Under the pieces are notes generated by a model that was not told the DNA's origin, searched no databases, and worked only from the letters and a program-made list of their open reading frames with translations. Positions 35,889-44,235 of a stretch of DNA of 64,000 bases are shown piece by piece; position 1 is the first letter of the stretch, and each line of letters begins with the position of its first letter. A program made the translations under genes and the position numbers. The DNA is from Sabulibacter ruber (GTDB lineage Bacteria; Bacteroidota; Bacteroidia; Cytophagales; Hymenobacteraceae), in contig NZ_JAFFID010000001.1 of assembly GCF_017355955.1 (NCBI RefSeq), positions 2,232,001 to 2,296,000 of the forward strand. Reading direction: 5' to 3'.

Positions 35889-36686
35889 GTGTCTACCAAA
35901 ATCAACGTCATCAAAATAGGGGGAAATGTGCTGGACAACCCAGCGCAACTAGAGCAGTTCCTCACTGATTTTGCCGCCATTAAGGGGCCTAAAGTGCTGG
36001 TGCACGGCGGCGGGAAAATTGCTTCGGAACTGAGCAAACAGTTGGGCATTGAACCCAACATGGTGAACGGTCGCCGCATTACCGATGCTGATACCCTGCG
36101 CGTGGTGACCATGGTCTATGGCGGGTTACTAAACAAAAACCTGGTGGCGCAACTGCAGGCCCGCGGCTGTAATTCACTCGGCCTGACAGGTGCTGATGCC
36201 AATGTTATTCCGGCCCGTAAACGCCTGGTGAAAGACATTGATTACGGCTTTGTAGGCGATGTGGAAAGCCCTGAACAGGTGAACGTGACGTTCCTGGCCT
36301 CTTTGGCCGAGCAGGGCTTGACTCCGGTTTTCGCGGCGCTCACGCATGACGGCCAGGGCAGCCTACTCAACACCAACGCTGATACCATCGCCTCTACTTT
36401 GGCCGTAGCGCTGAGCCACCAGTTTGAGGTGAACCTGATTTACTGTTTCGAGAAGAAAGGCGTGCTGCTAGATGTAGAGGATGAAACCAGCGTGATTCAC
36501 CATCTGCAGCCACAGTATTATGCTGAACTGAAAGAGCAAGGTGCCATTTTCGCGGGGATGCTGCCCAAGCTGGATAATGCGTTTGCCGCGCTTCAGCAGG
36601 GCGTGAAAGCGGTCATTATTGGAGATGCGGCGGAAATCAAGGGAATAGCAGCAGGTGAAAAGGCGGGAACGAGGATCATGCTGTAG
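35889..36686 (+). CDS. argB: N-acylglutamate kinase
   Basis: 265 residues with a GTG start at 35889; a stop codon lies 9 bases upstream in frame and the next in-frame ATG would remove the essential N-terminus. Amino-acid kinase fold: KIGGNVLDNP (9-18) is the glycine-rich phosphate loop, VLVHGGGKIASELS the substrate loop, and NTNADTIASTLAVALS the ATP/substrate segment. It phosphorylates the N-acylated glutamate. The GTG lies inside a repeat-like stretch (CATCTAGTGTCTACC). Short forms of this length are usual in Bacteroidota. Confidence 0.92.
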   Translation: MSTKINVIKIGGNVLDNPAQLEQFLTDFAAIKGPKVLVHGGGKIASELSKQLGIEPNMVNGRRITDADTLRVVTMVYGGLLNKNLVAQLQARGCNSLGLTGADANVIPARKRLVKDIDYGFVGDVESPEQVNVTFLASLAEQGLTPVFAALTHDGQGSLLNTNADTIASTLAVALSHQFEVNLIYCFEKKGVLLDVEDETSVIHHLQPQYYAELKEQGAIFAGMLPKLDNAFAALQQGVKAVIIGDAAEIKGIAAGEKAGTRIML

Positions 36687-36744
36687 ACACTCGTAGGAGC
36701 TATGCACACTACGAGGTCAAGTAAATCAGCATTAATGCTAAGTA

Positions 36745-36786
36745 CTGCGTTTTCGACCCAATTTTCAGAAAACAGGCATTAAATGC
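36745..36786. repeat. R1 dispersed palindrome, copy in argB-proC gap (first)
   Basis: GCGTTTTCGACCC.ATTTTCAG followed by AAAACAGGCATTAAATG; the right end is diverged. Confidence 0.65.
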
Positions 36787-36787
36787 A

Positions 36788-36822
36788 AAAACCTGTGAGG
36801 TTTTGGAAACCTCACAGGTTTA
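36788..36822. repeat. Palindrome AAACCTGTGAGGTTT..AAACCTCACAGGTTT
   Basis: 15-base complementary arms around TGG; a shorter relative forms the argH terminator at 40405-40436. Confidence 0.75.
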
Positions 36823-36860
36823 GCCAAACACCACGCTGCAGACGCCTGCTCCAAAGACCT

Positions 36861-36899
36861 CGTAGCGTGCGCAAGGACCTGCAAGCGTCTGCGCCAAAT
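36861..36899 (+). repeat. TCGTAGCGTGCGCAAGGACC repeat, copy 1
   Basis: Shares GTAGCGT.C.CA...CCTGCAAGC.TCTGCGCCAA with 52722-52758. Confidence 0.6.
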
Positions 36900-36900
36900 C

Positions 36901-36937
36901 CTTTTTCAGCCTGATTTTCAGAAAACAAGCCAAAACG
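36901..36937. repeat. R1 dispersed palindrome, copy in argB-proC gap (second)
   Basis: TTTTTCAGCCTGATTTTCAG followed by AAAACAAGCCAAAACG. Confidence 0.75.
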
Positions 36938-37018
36938 ATTTGAGGAAACAGCAAATTAGCTTTCTTGCAGGAGAACTTTTGTACCGAAGCCGGTGCGCCG
37001 GCTGCAACCTAAAGAGAC

Positions 37019-37840
37019 ATGAGTGAACAGTACAAGAAAATAGCCATTCTGGGCGGTGGCAACATGGGCATCGCGCTGGCCAAAGGCATGGTGGCCTCCG
37101 GGAAATACCGCGCCGAGGACATCACCCTCACCCGCCGCAACACCAAACTGCTGGACCCGATGGTGGAACAGGGCTACCGCGCCTCCAGCAATAACGCCTT
37201 GGCCGTAGCCGATGCAGATATTGTGGTCCTGAGCATCCTGCCGCAGCAACTGGACAGCGTGCTGGACAACATCTCTGAAAGCATCGACCCGAGCCGCCAT
37301 CTGTTCATCTCCATCGTGACTGGTGTGGCCGTGACTGATATCATCACCCGCTTGGGCAAAGTGGTGGAAGTAGTGCGTGCCATGCCCAACACCGCCATCG
37401 CCATCCGGGAGTCCATGACGTGTATCACCAGCAAAAATGCCTCCCCTGAAAACATCAAACTGGTGAAGGAAATCTTCTCCGCCGTGGGTGAAACGGTGGA
37501 GATTGAGGAAGAGCTCATGTCCTCGGCTACGGCGCTGGTGGCCTGCGGCATCGCCTTCTTTTTACGCTCTATCCGGGCAGCGGCCCAAGGCGGCACCGAG
37601 ATTGGGTTTCACGCGGGCGATGCATTGCGCATGGCGGCGCAAACTGCCAAAGGTGCCGCTTCGCTGTTGCTGCACTTCGGTAGTCACCCAGAGAATGAGA
37701 TTGACAAAGTAACCTCACCCAAAGGCTGTACCATTGCCGGTCTGAACGAGATGGAACATAACGGCTTCAGCTCTGCTATGATTAAAGGCATCCGAACCTC
37801 AGCGCAGAAAGCGGAGAAGTTGTATACAGATGAAAAGTAG
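37019..37840 (+). CDS. proC: Pyrroline-5-carboxylate reductase
   Basis: 273 residues. The N-terminal Rossmann loop IAILGGGNMGIALAKGM (8-24) binds NAD(P)H; VVRAMPNTAIAIRESMT and the C-terminal GTEIGFHAGDALRMAAQT / VTSPKGCTIAGLNEMEHNGF blocks are the family dimer and substrate signatures. It makes proline from pyrroline-5-carboxylate. Its place inside an arginine operon ties proline supply to ornithine/glutamate metabolism, an arrangement seen in other Bacteroidota. The final G of the stop codon is the first base of a palindromic repeat. Confidence 0.94.
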   Translation: MSEQYKKIAILGGGNMGIALAKGMVASGKYRAEDITLTRRNTKLLDPMVEQGYRASSNNALAVADADIVVLSILPQQLDSVLDNISESIDPSRHLFISIVTGVAVTDIITRLGKVVEVVRAMPNTAIAIRESMTCITSKNASPENIKLVKEIFSAVGETVEIEEELMSSATALVACGIAFFLRSIRAAAQGGTEIGFHAGDALRMAAQTAKGAASLLLHFGSHPENEIDKVTSPKGCTIAGLNEMEHNGFSSAMIKGIRTSAQKAEKLYTDEK

Positions 37841-37863
37841 AGACCAGGCACTGCCTTGTCTCC
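37840..37863. repeat. Short palindrome GAGACCAGGC..GCCTTGTCTC, copy 2
   Basis: One mismatch between arms; begins within the proC stop codon. First copy at 29629-29652. Confidence 0.6.
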
Positions 37864-37910
37864 AAGCATTGCTGATTCTCGCTTAATTTTCAAAAGTAAG
37901 CCAGAATCAG

Positions 37911-37951
37911 CAGATGTAAACATCCTCCTACCCCCTTTAAAGGGGGACTAT
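37911..37951. repeat. AGATGTAAACATCC / CCCCTTTAAAGGGGG double palindrome, copy 1
   Basis: Two adjacent small palindromes just before the argE-like gene; the pair recurs at 52612-52642. Confidence 0.65.
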
Positions 37952-37970
37952 CTAGTAGCGTAACCCTTAA

Positions 37971-39035
37971 ATGAACAACACCTTATACCAAGACGCTTTA
38001 AGCCTGTTGCAGCAGTTGATTTCCATTCAGTCGTTTAGCCGTGAAGAGGCAGGAACGGCGGAGGCGATTGCTCAGTTTTTGCAGGCCAGAGGCGTAGAGA
38101 TTCACCGCAAGGAGAACAACGTCTGGGCGTTTAACAAACACTACAGTCCGGCTTTGCCTACGGTCCTGTTGAACTCGCACCATGACACCGTGAAGCCGCA
38201 CCCCAGCTGGACGTCTGACCCGTTCACGCCTACGGTCCAAGACGGCAAACTCATTGGCTTGGGCAGTAACGACGCTGGTGGTTGCCTGGTGTCACTCATC
38301 GCTACGTTCCTGCACTTTTATGAGCGGCAGGATTTGACCTATAACCTGGTGCTGGCTGCAACGGCTGAGGAAGAAATCTCGGGTAGAAAAGGCATTGAAC
38401 TGGTGTACCCGGAGTTGGGCGCGGTTGAGTTTGCTATTGTGGGTGAACCTACCCAGATGCACCTGGCCGTAGCTGAAAAAGGTTTGATGGTGTTGGATTG
38501 CGTGGCCCACGGACAAGGTGGCCATGCTGCTCGCGAGGAAGGCGTAAACGCTATCTACGAGGCGCTACCTGATATAGAGTGGTTCCGCACGTTCCGTTTT
38601 CCGAAGGAGTCTAGCTTCTTGGGGCCAATCAAAATGAGCGTAACCATCATTCAGGCAGGCTCACAGCACAACGTAGTGCCGGATCAATGCAAATTCACGG
38701 TAGATGTACGTATGACAGATATCTACCAACCTGAGGAAGTGCTGAGCATCATTCGGGAGCATGTGAAAAGCGAGGTGATACCACGGTCTACCCGCTTGCG
38801 GCCCTCGTCTATTGACCAGAACCATCCTATTGTGCAATCGGGGATAAAGCTGGGAAGGAACCTGTACGGCTCCCCTACCACGTCTGACCAAGCGCTGTTG
38901 AATATCCCGTCGGTGAAGGTGGGTCCCGGTGACTCTGCACGTTCGCATACCGCCGATGAATACATTTACCTTTCAGAATTAGAAGAGGGCATTGCCCTTT
39001 ACATACAATTATTGACTCCTGTTATTACCGCTTAG
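37971..39035 (+). CDS. argE: M20 family deacylase of the arginine pathway (ArgE-like)
   Basis: 354 residues. M20 metallopeptidase motifs: NSHHDTVKP (68-76) and SNDAGGCL (99-106) give His and Asp metal ligands; ATAEEEISG (130-138) gives the catalytic Glu pair. The dimerisation domain lies between about 170 and 280. By position it releases the acyl group from N-acylcitrulline or N-acylornithine. In pathways with acylated transcarbamylation it acts after argF', so N-succinylcitrulline is the predicted substrate. It ends one base before argH. The symbol reflects role, not a proven acetyl specificity. Confidence 0.85.
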   Translation: MNNTLYQDALSLLQQLISIQSFSREEAGTAEAIAQFLQARGVEIHRKENNVWAFNKHYSPALPTVLLNSHHDTVKPHPSWTSDPFTPTVQDGKLIGLGSNDAGGCLVSLIATFLHFYERQDLTYNLVLAATAEEEISGRKGIELVYPELGAVEFAIVGEPTQMHLAVAEKGLMVLDCVAHGQGGHAAREEGVNAIYEALPDIEWFRTFRFPKESSFLGPIKMSVTIIQAGSQHNVVPDQCKFTVDVRMTDIYQPEEVLSIIREHVKSEVIPRSTRLRPSSIDQNHPIVQSGIKLGRNLYGSPTTSDQALLNIPSVKVGPGDSARSHTADEYIYLSELEEGIALYIQLLTPVITA

Positions 39036-39036
39036 C

Positions 39037-40368
39037 ATGAAACTCTGGCAGAAAGAAACCTCCGTCGCGCAGAATGTAGAAAAGTTCACCGTGGGCAAAG
39101 ACGCCGAAATGGACTTACAATTAGCTCCCTTTGATGTGCTAGGCTCGCTGGCGCACACGCGTATGCTGGAGAGCATCGGGTTGATGGAACCGGAAGACCT
39201 GACCGCCGTGCAGCGCGAACTGAAGGAGATTTACAAGAGCATTGAACGCGGTGAGTTTGAGATAGAGCCCGGGGTAGAAGATGTGCACTCACAAGTAGAA
39301 CTGCTTTTGACCCGTCGGTTAGGCGAGGCAGGCAAGAAGATTCACAGCGGCCGTTCCCGCAACGACCAGGTGCTGCTGGATTTGAAGTTATTCATCCGCC
39401 ATGAAATCCGGGAGACAGTTGAAGCCGTGCACACGCTGTTCAACACCTTGCAGGAGCTGAGTGAGAAGAACAAGCACATTCTACTGCCTGGCTACACGCA
39501 CCTGCAAGTGGCGATGCCGTCTTCGTTCGGACTTTGGTTTGGCGCGTACGCGGAGAGTTTGGTAGATGACCTGCAACTCTTGCAAGCGGCCTATAAAATT
39601 AGCAACAAGAACCCACTGGGCTCGGCGGCTGGGTACGGTAGCTCCTTCCCGCTCAACCGCCAGATGACCACAGACTTGCTGGGCTTTGAGGCACTGAATT
39701 ACAACGTGGTGTACGCGCAGATGGGCCGCGGCAAGACAGAGCGCAGCGTGAGCATGGGTCTGGCTTCCATTGCCAGTACTGTGGGCCGCATGGCCATGGA
39801 CGTTTGCCTGTACATGAGCCAGAACTTCGCCTTCGTGACCCTGCCCGATGAACTGACCACTGGCTCCAGCATCATGCCGCACAAAAAGAACCCCGATGTG
39901 TTTGAAATCATGCGCGGCAAATGCAACCGCCTGCAAGCCCTGCCCACCGAGATTCAGATGCTGCTTGGCAACCTGCCCTCCGGCTACCACCGCGAATTGC
40001 AGTTGCTCAAAGAAAGCTTCTTCCCTGCTTTTGGCGAAATTCGGAATTGCCTGGAGATGATGACCTTCATGCTCCCGCACTTAAAGCTAAACGAAGACAT
40101 CCTGAAAGATGAGAAATACCAGTACCTCTTCAGTGTGGAAGTAGTGAACAATCAAGTGTTGAGCGGCATGCCGTTCAGGGATGCGTACAAGAATGTAGGT
40201 TTGGCTATTGAAAAAGGAGAATTTGAACGGCCAGAAACGCTGAACCACACGCATGAAGGCAGCATTGGCAACTTGTGCACTGAGCAGATCAAAGGCTTGA
40301 TGGAAGAGGTGCTTAACGGCTTCCAGTTCGAGAAAGTAGATAAGGCAATCGCAGAGTTGTTAGCCTAA
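39037..40368 (+). CDS. argH: Argininosuccinate lyase
   Basis: 443 residues. The fumarase/aspartase signature GSSIMPHKKNP is at 276-286; HSGRSRNDQV (103-112) and the TH motif GYTHLQVAMP (152-161) complete the active site. It cleaves argininosuccinate to arginine and fumarate. It is the last gene of the operon, only one base after the ArgE-like gene, and is followed by a terminator. Confidence 0.97.
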   Translation: MKLWQKETSVAQNVEKFTVGKDAEMDLQLAPFDVLGSLAHTRMLESIGLMEPEDLTAVQRELKEIYKSIERGEFEIEPGVEDVHSQVELLLTRRLGEAGKKIHSGRSRNDQVLLDLKLFIRHEIRETVEAVHTLFNTLQELSEKNKHILLPGYTHLQVAMPSSFGLWFGAYAESLVDDLQLLQAAYKISNKNPLGSAAGYGSSFPLNRQMTTDLLGFEALNYNVVYAQMGRGKTERSVSMGLASIASTVGRMAMDVCLYMSQNFAFVTLPDELTTGSSIMPHKKNPDVFEIMRGKCNRLQALPTEIQMLLGNLPSGYHRELQLLKESFFPAFGEIRNCLEMMTFMLPHLKLNEDILKDEKYQYLFSVEVVNNQVLSGMPFRDAYKNVGLAIEKGEFERPETLNHTHEGSIGNLCTEQIKGLMEEVLNGFQFEKVDKAIAELLA

Positions 40369-40404
40369 TTCCTTCGGTACGTTTTTGTTGAAAGCGCAGT
40401 AGAC

Positions 40405-40436
40405 CTCACAGGTTTTCAAAACCTGTGAGTTTTTTT
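40405..40436 (+). terminator. Terminator of the arginine operon
   Basis: CTCACAGGTTTT and AAAACCTGTGAG form the stem, followed by TTTTTTT. It is related to the palindrome at 36788-36822. Confidence 0.85.
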
Positions 40437-40445
40437 TAGCCAACT

Positions 40446-40610
40446 GTAGCGGCGTAACACTGTTACGCCGTGGTCCTATGAAACAGAAACACCTCACACC
40501 TGGAACTCATCTGCTTGCAAAGCTGGAACATAAGGGCAAAGACGGGTTCATCAAGAACAGGCCCGGTACTGCGGTGAGGAGCCACGGCGTAACACTGTTA
40601 CGCCGCTACA
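40446..40610. repeat. 165-bp element with 29-bp inverted ends (GGCGTAACACTGTTACGCC)
   Basis: TGTAGCGGCGTAACACTGTT..GTGG at the left and CCACGGCGTAACACTGTTACGCCGCTACA at the right are complementary except at the central CA. Each end is also a palindrome. The inside carries no gene with any family feature. Confidence 0.75.
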
Positions 40611-40612
40611 AT

Positions 40613-40653
40613 TCTGTTTTTGTCTCATGTCCAGAAAACAAGCCTAAAACAGA
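40613..40653. repeat. R1 dispersed palindrome, copy next to the GH5 gene
   Basis: CTGTTTTTGTCTCATGTCCAG followed by AAAACAAGCCTAAAACAG; lies 6 bases from the GH5 stop codon. Confidence 0.7.
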
Positions 40654-40658
40654 CGATC

Positions 40659-42446
40659 TTACTTTACGCTAATCTCCAAAGACTGCAGCTGAAAACCGCC
40701 TTGCTCGGCTATTAGCCTGAAAACGTTCTTACCGGGTTTAAGCGGAATATTTTTTAGCGTAACGGATTTCCATTTCTTAGGACCGCCGGTGTTGGGCACA
40801 CCCATGCCGGCTTTCACCACGTCACCGTTCACGGTGAGGGTAAGTTTACTTGTGTTGGTATCAGAGGCGACCAACAGCTTAAGCGTGCCCGCAATCGCTT
40901 TGTTTTCCTCGAAGGCGGTGGTGTACTGCAGCCACTCGCCGGTTTCTATGTGATTCACGAAAAACTTCCCCGAAACGCTGTCTTGCGCGATGTCTACGCC
41001 GTCGTTGCGGTAGGTGGTGCCGCGGTTCCAGGGGGTACGGGGTCCGCCGATGGAGATGTAGTAGTTTGCGGTGTCTTTGTCCAGGTACGCGAAGCCGTTC
41101 CGGCCGAGGTCATAGTTCACGGCGGGGATGGTCAGTTTCTTAATGAAACTGTAGTTCCCGAACGGAACCGTTTCAGTTGATTTCACTTGGCGGAACATGG
41201 CATCCACCACATCATGGTGGTAGAGGTTATTCTCCAGTTTCAGGTTCTCGGTTAGTTCCATCAAGGCAGCGTAGGCTTCATCTGCCGATGGCTTGGGGCC
41301 TTTGCCTTGCCAGTAGGTCAGCAGTTTCTGGTAGCCGGGCGTCATGGGCACTTCTAATGGGTTGTTGAAACCCAGTTTCTTGAGCGGCCACCAGGCCCAC
41401 CCAATGCCCTGCCCTTCCACCAATTCAATGGCCTGCCGGAACCACACGTTGGAGTTCTCGCCGGTCTCGCCCAGCCAGATGGGCACATTGTGTTGGTCGC
41501 GCAAGTCCAGCCATCCTTTGATGGCGTTCAGGTCGTTGTAGTTCCAGTATTTGTGAAAGCTGAGGCCCATGTTCTTGTCCCAGACCGGCATTACGCCGTT
41601 GTAGTTATTGCCCCAGCAGTTGCCTTCAATGAAAATCAGGTGCCTTTGGTCTACTTCCCGGATGGCCTTGGTGATATCCACCATCAGCTGGCGCAGCGGG
41701 GCGTTGTCTTTTTCGGCGCAGCCGTTTTTGTCTTCTTTGCTCTGGAAACCCCAGTTGGGCTCGTTGATGATGTCGTAGGCGCCTATCCAGGGATCGTCTT
41801 TGTAACGCTCGGCCAGTTTGCGCCACAGTGCGATGGTTTTCTGCTTGTTCGCCTCGCTGTCCCACAAAGAGGGTTTGGCGGGATCGCGGTCCGAGATGTT
41901 GTTGTCGTTGCCTTGTCCGCCGGGCGCGGCGTGCAGGTCCAGGATGAGGTACATGCGGTTGGCTTTGCACCACTGCAGGAGGCTATCGGTCATCTGAAAA
42001 CCTTTCTCCAGCCAGGTGTTCTGCCCCGCCACCGGCTCCTGCTCCACGGGCAAAGTGTACAGGTTGAAGTGCATGGGCAGGCGCACGGAGTTGAAGCCCC
42101 AGGCGGCCATGGAATCAATATCGATCTTGCGGGTGTGGTTCTGCAGCCAGGCATTGTAGAACTCCTGCGTGCGCTCCTGCCCTATCAGTTCCTCCATCTT
42201 TGCCTTGATGCGGTGCTGCTGACCGGCAAATTCGGCGGTTCTGAGCATGTAGCCTTCCTGCAGCATCCAACCGCCCAGCCCCATACCGCGCAGGATGACC
42301 GGCTGGTTCTGTCCGTTCACAATCTGTTTCCCCTCGGCCCGCAGAAAGCCCTGGGCTTGGACTTCCCCGAGGAAGAAAAACGAAAGGCAACATAAGACCA
42401 TGAAAAGCTTGGGCAGGGAACAGGTACGTGGGCGCATAGATATCAC
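40659..42446 (-). CDS. Secreted glycoside hydrolase family 5 with C-terminal carbohydrate-binding-like domain
   Basis: 595 residues. The signal peptide ends LGEVQAQG; the first Met (MISMRPRT) or Met4 may start translation. GH5 fold: RGMGLGGWM at the N-terminus, WGFNSVRLPMHFN, LDLHAAPG, and the acid/base Glu229 in DIINEPNWG and nucleophile Glu327 in WLGETGEN. Residues about 430-595 (GEWLQYTTAFEENKAIAGTL ... LKPGKNVFRLIAEQGGFQLQSLEI) look like a CBM6-type beta-sandwich. It probably cleaves a beta-glucan or related polysaccharide; exact specificity cannot be read. It follows the symporter gene on the same strand. Confidence 0.9.
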   Translation of the reverse strand: MISMRPRTCSLPKLFMVLCCLSFFFLGEVQAQGFLRAEGKQIVNGQNQPVILRGMGLGGWMLQEGYMLRTAEFAGQQHRIKAKMEELIGQERTQEFYNAWLQNHTRKIDIDSMAAWGFNSVRLPMHFNLYTLPVEQEPVAGQNTWLEKGFQMTDSLLQWCKANRMYLILDLHAAPGGQGNDNNISDRDPAKPSLWDSEANKQKTIALWRKLAERYKDDPWIGAYDIINEPNWGFQSKEDKNGCAEKDNAPLRQLMVDITKAIREVDQRHLIFIEGNCWGNNYNGVMPVWDKNMGLSFHKYWNYNDLNAIKGWLDLRDQHNVPIWLGETGENSNVWFRQAIELVEGQGIGWAWWPLKKLGFNNPLEVPMTPGYQKLLTYWQGKGPKPSADEAYAALMELTENLKLENNLYHHDVVDAMFRQVKSTETVPFGNYSFIKKLTIPAVNYDLGRNGFAYLDKDTANYYISIGGPRTPWNRGTTYRNDGVDIAQDSVSGKFFVNHIETGEWLQYTTAFEENKAIAGTLKLLVASDTNTSKLTLTVNGDVVKAGMGVPNTGGPKKWKSVTLKNIPLKPGKNVFRLIAEQGGFQLQSLEISVK

Positions 42447-42576
42447 AGATTTTAGGGGAGTTCAGCTTCCTGCCAATATATCAATCTTTTGGATAACCGC
42501 ATTTCCGCGGAAGCTTCCGATGAAAAACGGCCGGCCAAATCCTCATTGTTTTTAGACTCTTTTAGAGGAAATCGGC

Positions 42577-43983
42577 TTAAAAATGCACCGGCTTTTCTTC
42601 GGGTTCCTGGACCATTTCTTTGCGCAGCAGCCCGCCTAGCACATAGCCCAGAACGCTCCCGGCCAGACCGTACCACATCGGCTCCACCTCAGTGCCCGCT
42701 ATCCGGCAGAAAAGCCAGGCCCCCATGCCCACCACCATGGACAGAATGGCAGCCGTGGCCGAGGCTTTCTTCAGATAGATGCCGGCCACCAGGGGCACCA
42801 GCAGACTCACCAGACTCAGCGCCGAGGACTCGCTCACCAGTTCATGGATGTTGTTGCGGGACAAGGCAAAGCCCAGCGAAATCACCGACACAATCAAGAC
42901 GCTGCCTCTGGACAAGGCCAGTAGTTTTTTATCGGTGATGTCTTTGAAGAAAGGACGTAGCAGGTTCTCGCTCAGGATGGAGGCCGGGGCAAGAATGGCG
43001 CCGCTGGCGGTACTGATGATGGCCGAGATCAGTGCCCCGAAGAACAGCACTTTGATGATCATGGGGCTGGAGCCTAAGATGAGGCTGGGCACCAGCATCT
43101 GGGCGTCGTTATTCAGCAGATGCGGGTGCAGCACCTTGGCATACAGCGCCAGAATCAAGGGTAGCAGGGCCACTGTCACGTATAGCAAGGCGGCCAGCAA
43201 AGAAGCGTTGATGGCTACCTTTTCGGATTTAGACGACATGACCCGCTGGAACACATCCTGCTGTGGAATAGAGCCCAGCCCGATGGTCATCCAAAGCGCC
43301 AGATAGTTGAGCCAACCGGAGAACGAAGTACCTGATTTAGGCGTGATTCTGTAAAAATCAGGGGGAAGTGTGGCGGTCACTTCTGAAAAGGGTTTCTCGC
43401 GTATGACCCACCAGGTCACAATCACTAGCCCCAGGATGATCATGATGGTTTGCAGATAATCGGTGACAGACACGCTCCACATGCCACCGAAGTAAGTGTA
43501 GAGCACCACCAGAAAACTCCCTATCAAAATGCCCTGTACCAGCGTGATGCCCAGCAGCAGGTTAAACGAAATGCCCAAGGCCACCATCTGCGCCGCCACC
43601 CAGCCAAAATAGGAGATGACCAGGCAGAACGAGGCGATGATCTCGGTGGTGCGCCCAAACTTGACGCGGTAAAAATCCCCGAAGGTGAGCAGGTTCATGC
43701 GGTACAGCTTCCTGGCGAAGAACAACCCCACCAGTACCAGGCACAGCGCCGCGCCCAAAGGATCTTCCACCATGCCTATTAAACCATCTTCGGCCACCTC
43801 TGCCGAGGCCCCCAATATGGTCTCGGACCCGAACCAAGTGGCAAACACCACGGCCGTGGCCATGGGCAGCGGCAAGGCCCTTCCGGCGAGCATGAAATCT
43901 GAGGTATTGTGCACCCGGCGGGCCGCCCAGAGCCCAAGCAGCACGTTGAGGACCAGGTACAGAAGAACGAAAAAGATGAGCAT
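42577..43983 (-). CDS. Sodium:solute symporter family transporter, distinct from the 2.5-5.7 kb pair
   Basis: 468 residues, about 12-13 membrane helices. Family stretches: NTSDFMLAGRALPLPMATAVVFATWFG and TYFGGMWSVSVTDYLQTIMI, then IPQQDVFQRVMSSKS. It is only distantly related to the two tandem symporters (different loops, no LDQDMMQKN motif). It ends in a short acidic cytoplasmic tail (QEPEEKPVHF). It lies 130 bases upstream of the GH5 gene on the same strand; a shared role in taking up released sugar is plausible but unproven. Confidence 0.9.
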   Translation of the reverse strand: MLIFFVLLYLVLNVLLGLWAARRVHNTSDFMLAGRALPLPMATAVVFATWFGSETILGASAEVAEDGLIGMVEDPLGAALCLVLVGLFFARKLYRMNLLTFGDFYRVKFGRTTEIIASFCLVISYFGWVAAQMVALGISFNLLLGITLVQGILIGSFLVVLYTYFGGMWSVSVTDYLQTIMIILGLVIVTWWVIREKPFSEVTATLPPDFYRITPKSGTSFSGWLNYLALWMTIGLGSIPQQDVFQRVMSSKSEKVAINASLLAALLYVTVALLPLILALYAKVLHPHLLNNDAQMLVPSLILGSSPMIIKVLFFGALISAIISTASGAILAPASILSENLLRPFFKDITDKKLLALSRGSVLIVSVISLGFALSRNNIHELVSESSALSLVSLLVPLVAGIYLKKASATAAILSMVVGMGAWLFCRIAGTEVEPMWYGLAGSVLGYVLGGLLRKEMVQEPEEKPVHF

Positions 43984-44235
43984 GTTTGGTAGTTTTCTGT
44001 TTCTGACCCGGTTTCAGAGAAGTAGGCCTAAAACAGAAAGCAAGATAAAAGATTTCGCTTGTTTTCTATTGGCGGCTCATAATCCAAAGGAATGCAACCG
44101 ATGAATTAACCTTTCTTATATTATGATTTTAATATATCAGAAAGGCCCTTAATTTCGTAGTATTTAGTAACTTACTTACCTTTCATATTGAATTAAAAAT
44201 TAAATATATCAGTAACGCCTTCTATCCTGTAAAGT
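43984..44235. other. Divergent gap between symporter and first T9SS protein
   Basis: Holds an R1 copy and an A/T-rich imperfect hairpin (44110-44145: CCTTTCT TATATT ... AATATA TC AGAAAGG). Promoters for both sides should lie here but no clean box was found. Confidence 0.5.
43995..44038. repeat. R1 dispersed palindrome, copy in divergent gap
   Basis: CTGTTTCTGACCCGGTTTCAG followed by AGAAGTAGGCCTAAAACAG. Confidence 0.7.

Larger units (their letters stand above)
36687..37018. other. argB-proC gap with two R1 copies and two other palindromes
   Basis: It holds an R1 copy (36745-36786), a CCTGTGAGGTTT palindrome (36788-36822), a GTAGCGTGCGC...GTCTGCGCCAA repeat (36861-36899) preceded by a related piece (GCAGACGCCTGCTCC), and a second R1 copy (36901-36937). 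No gene. Confidence 0.65.

Noticed and set aside
29231..37951. Many short repeats suggesting a CRISPR array
   Set aside because: The repeats are of different families, palindromic and irregularly spaced, without uniform spacers or cas genes.
40478..40672. 64-codon frame between argH and the GH5 gene
   Set aside because: It runs through the 165-bp palindromic element and an R1 copy; the translation has no family features and is explained by the repeats.
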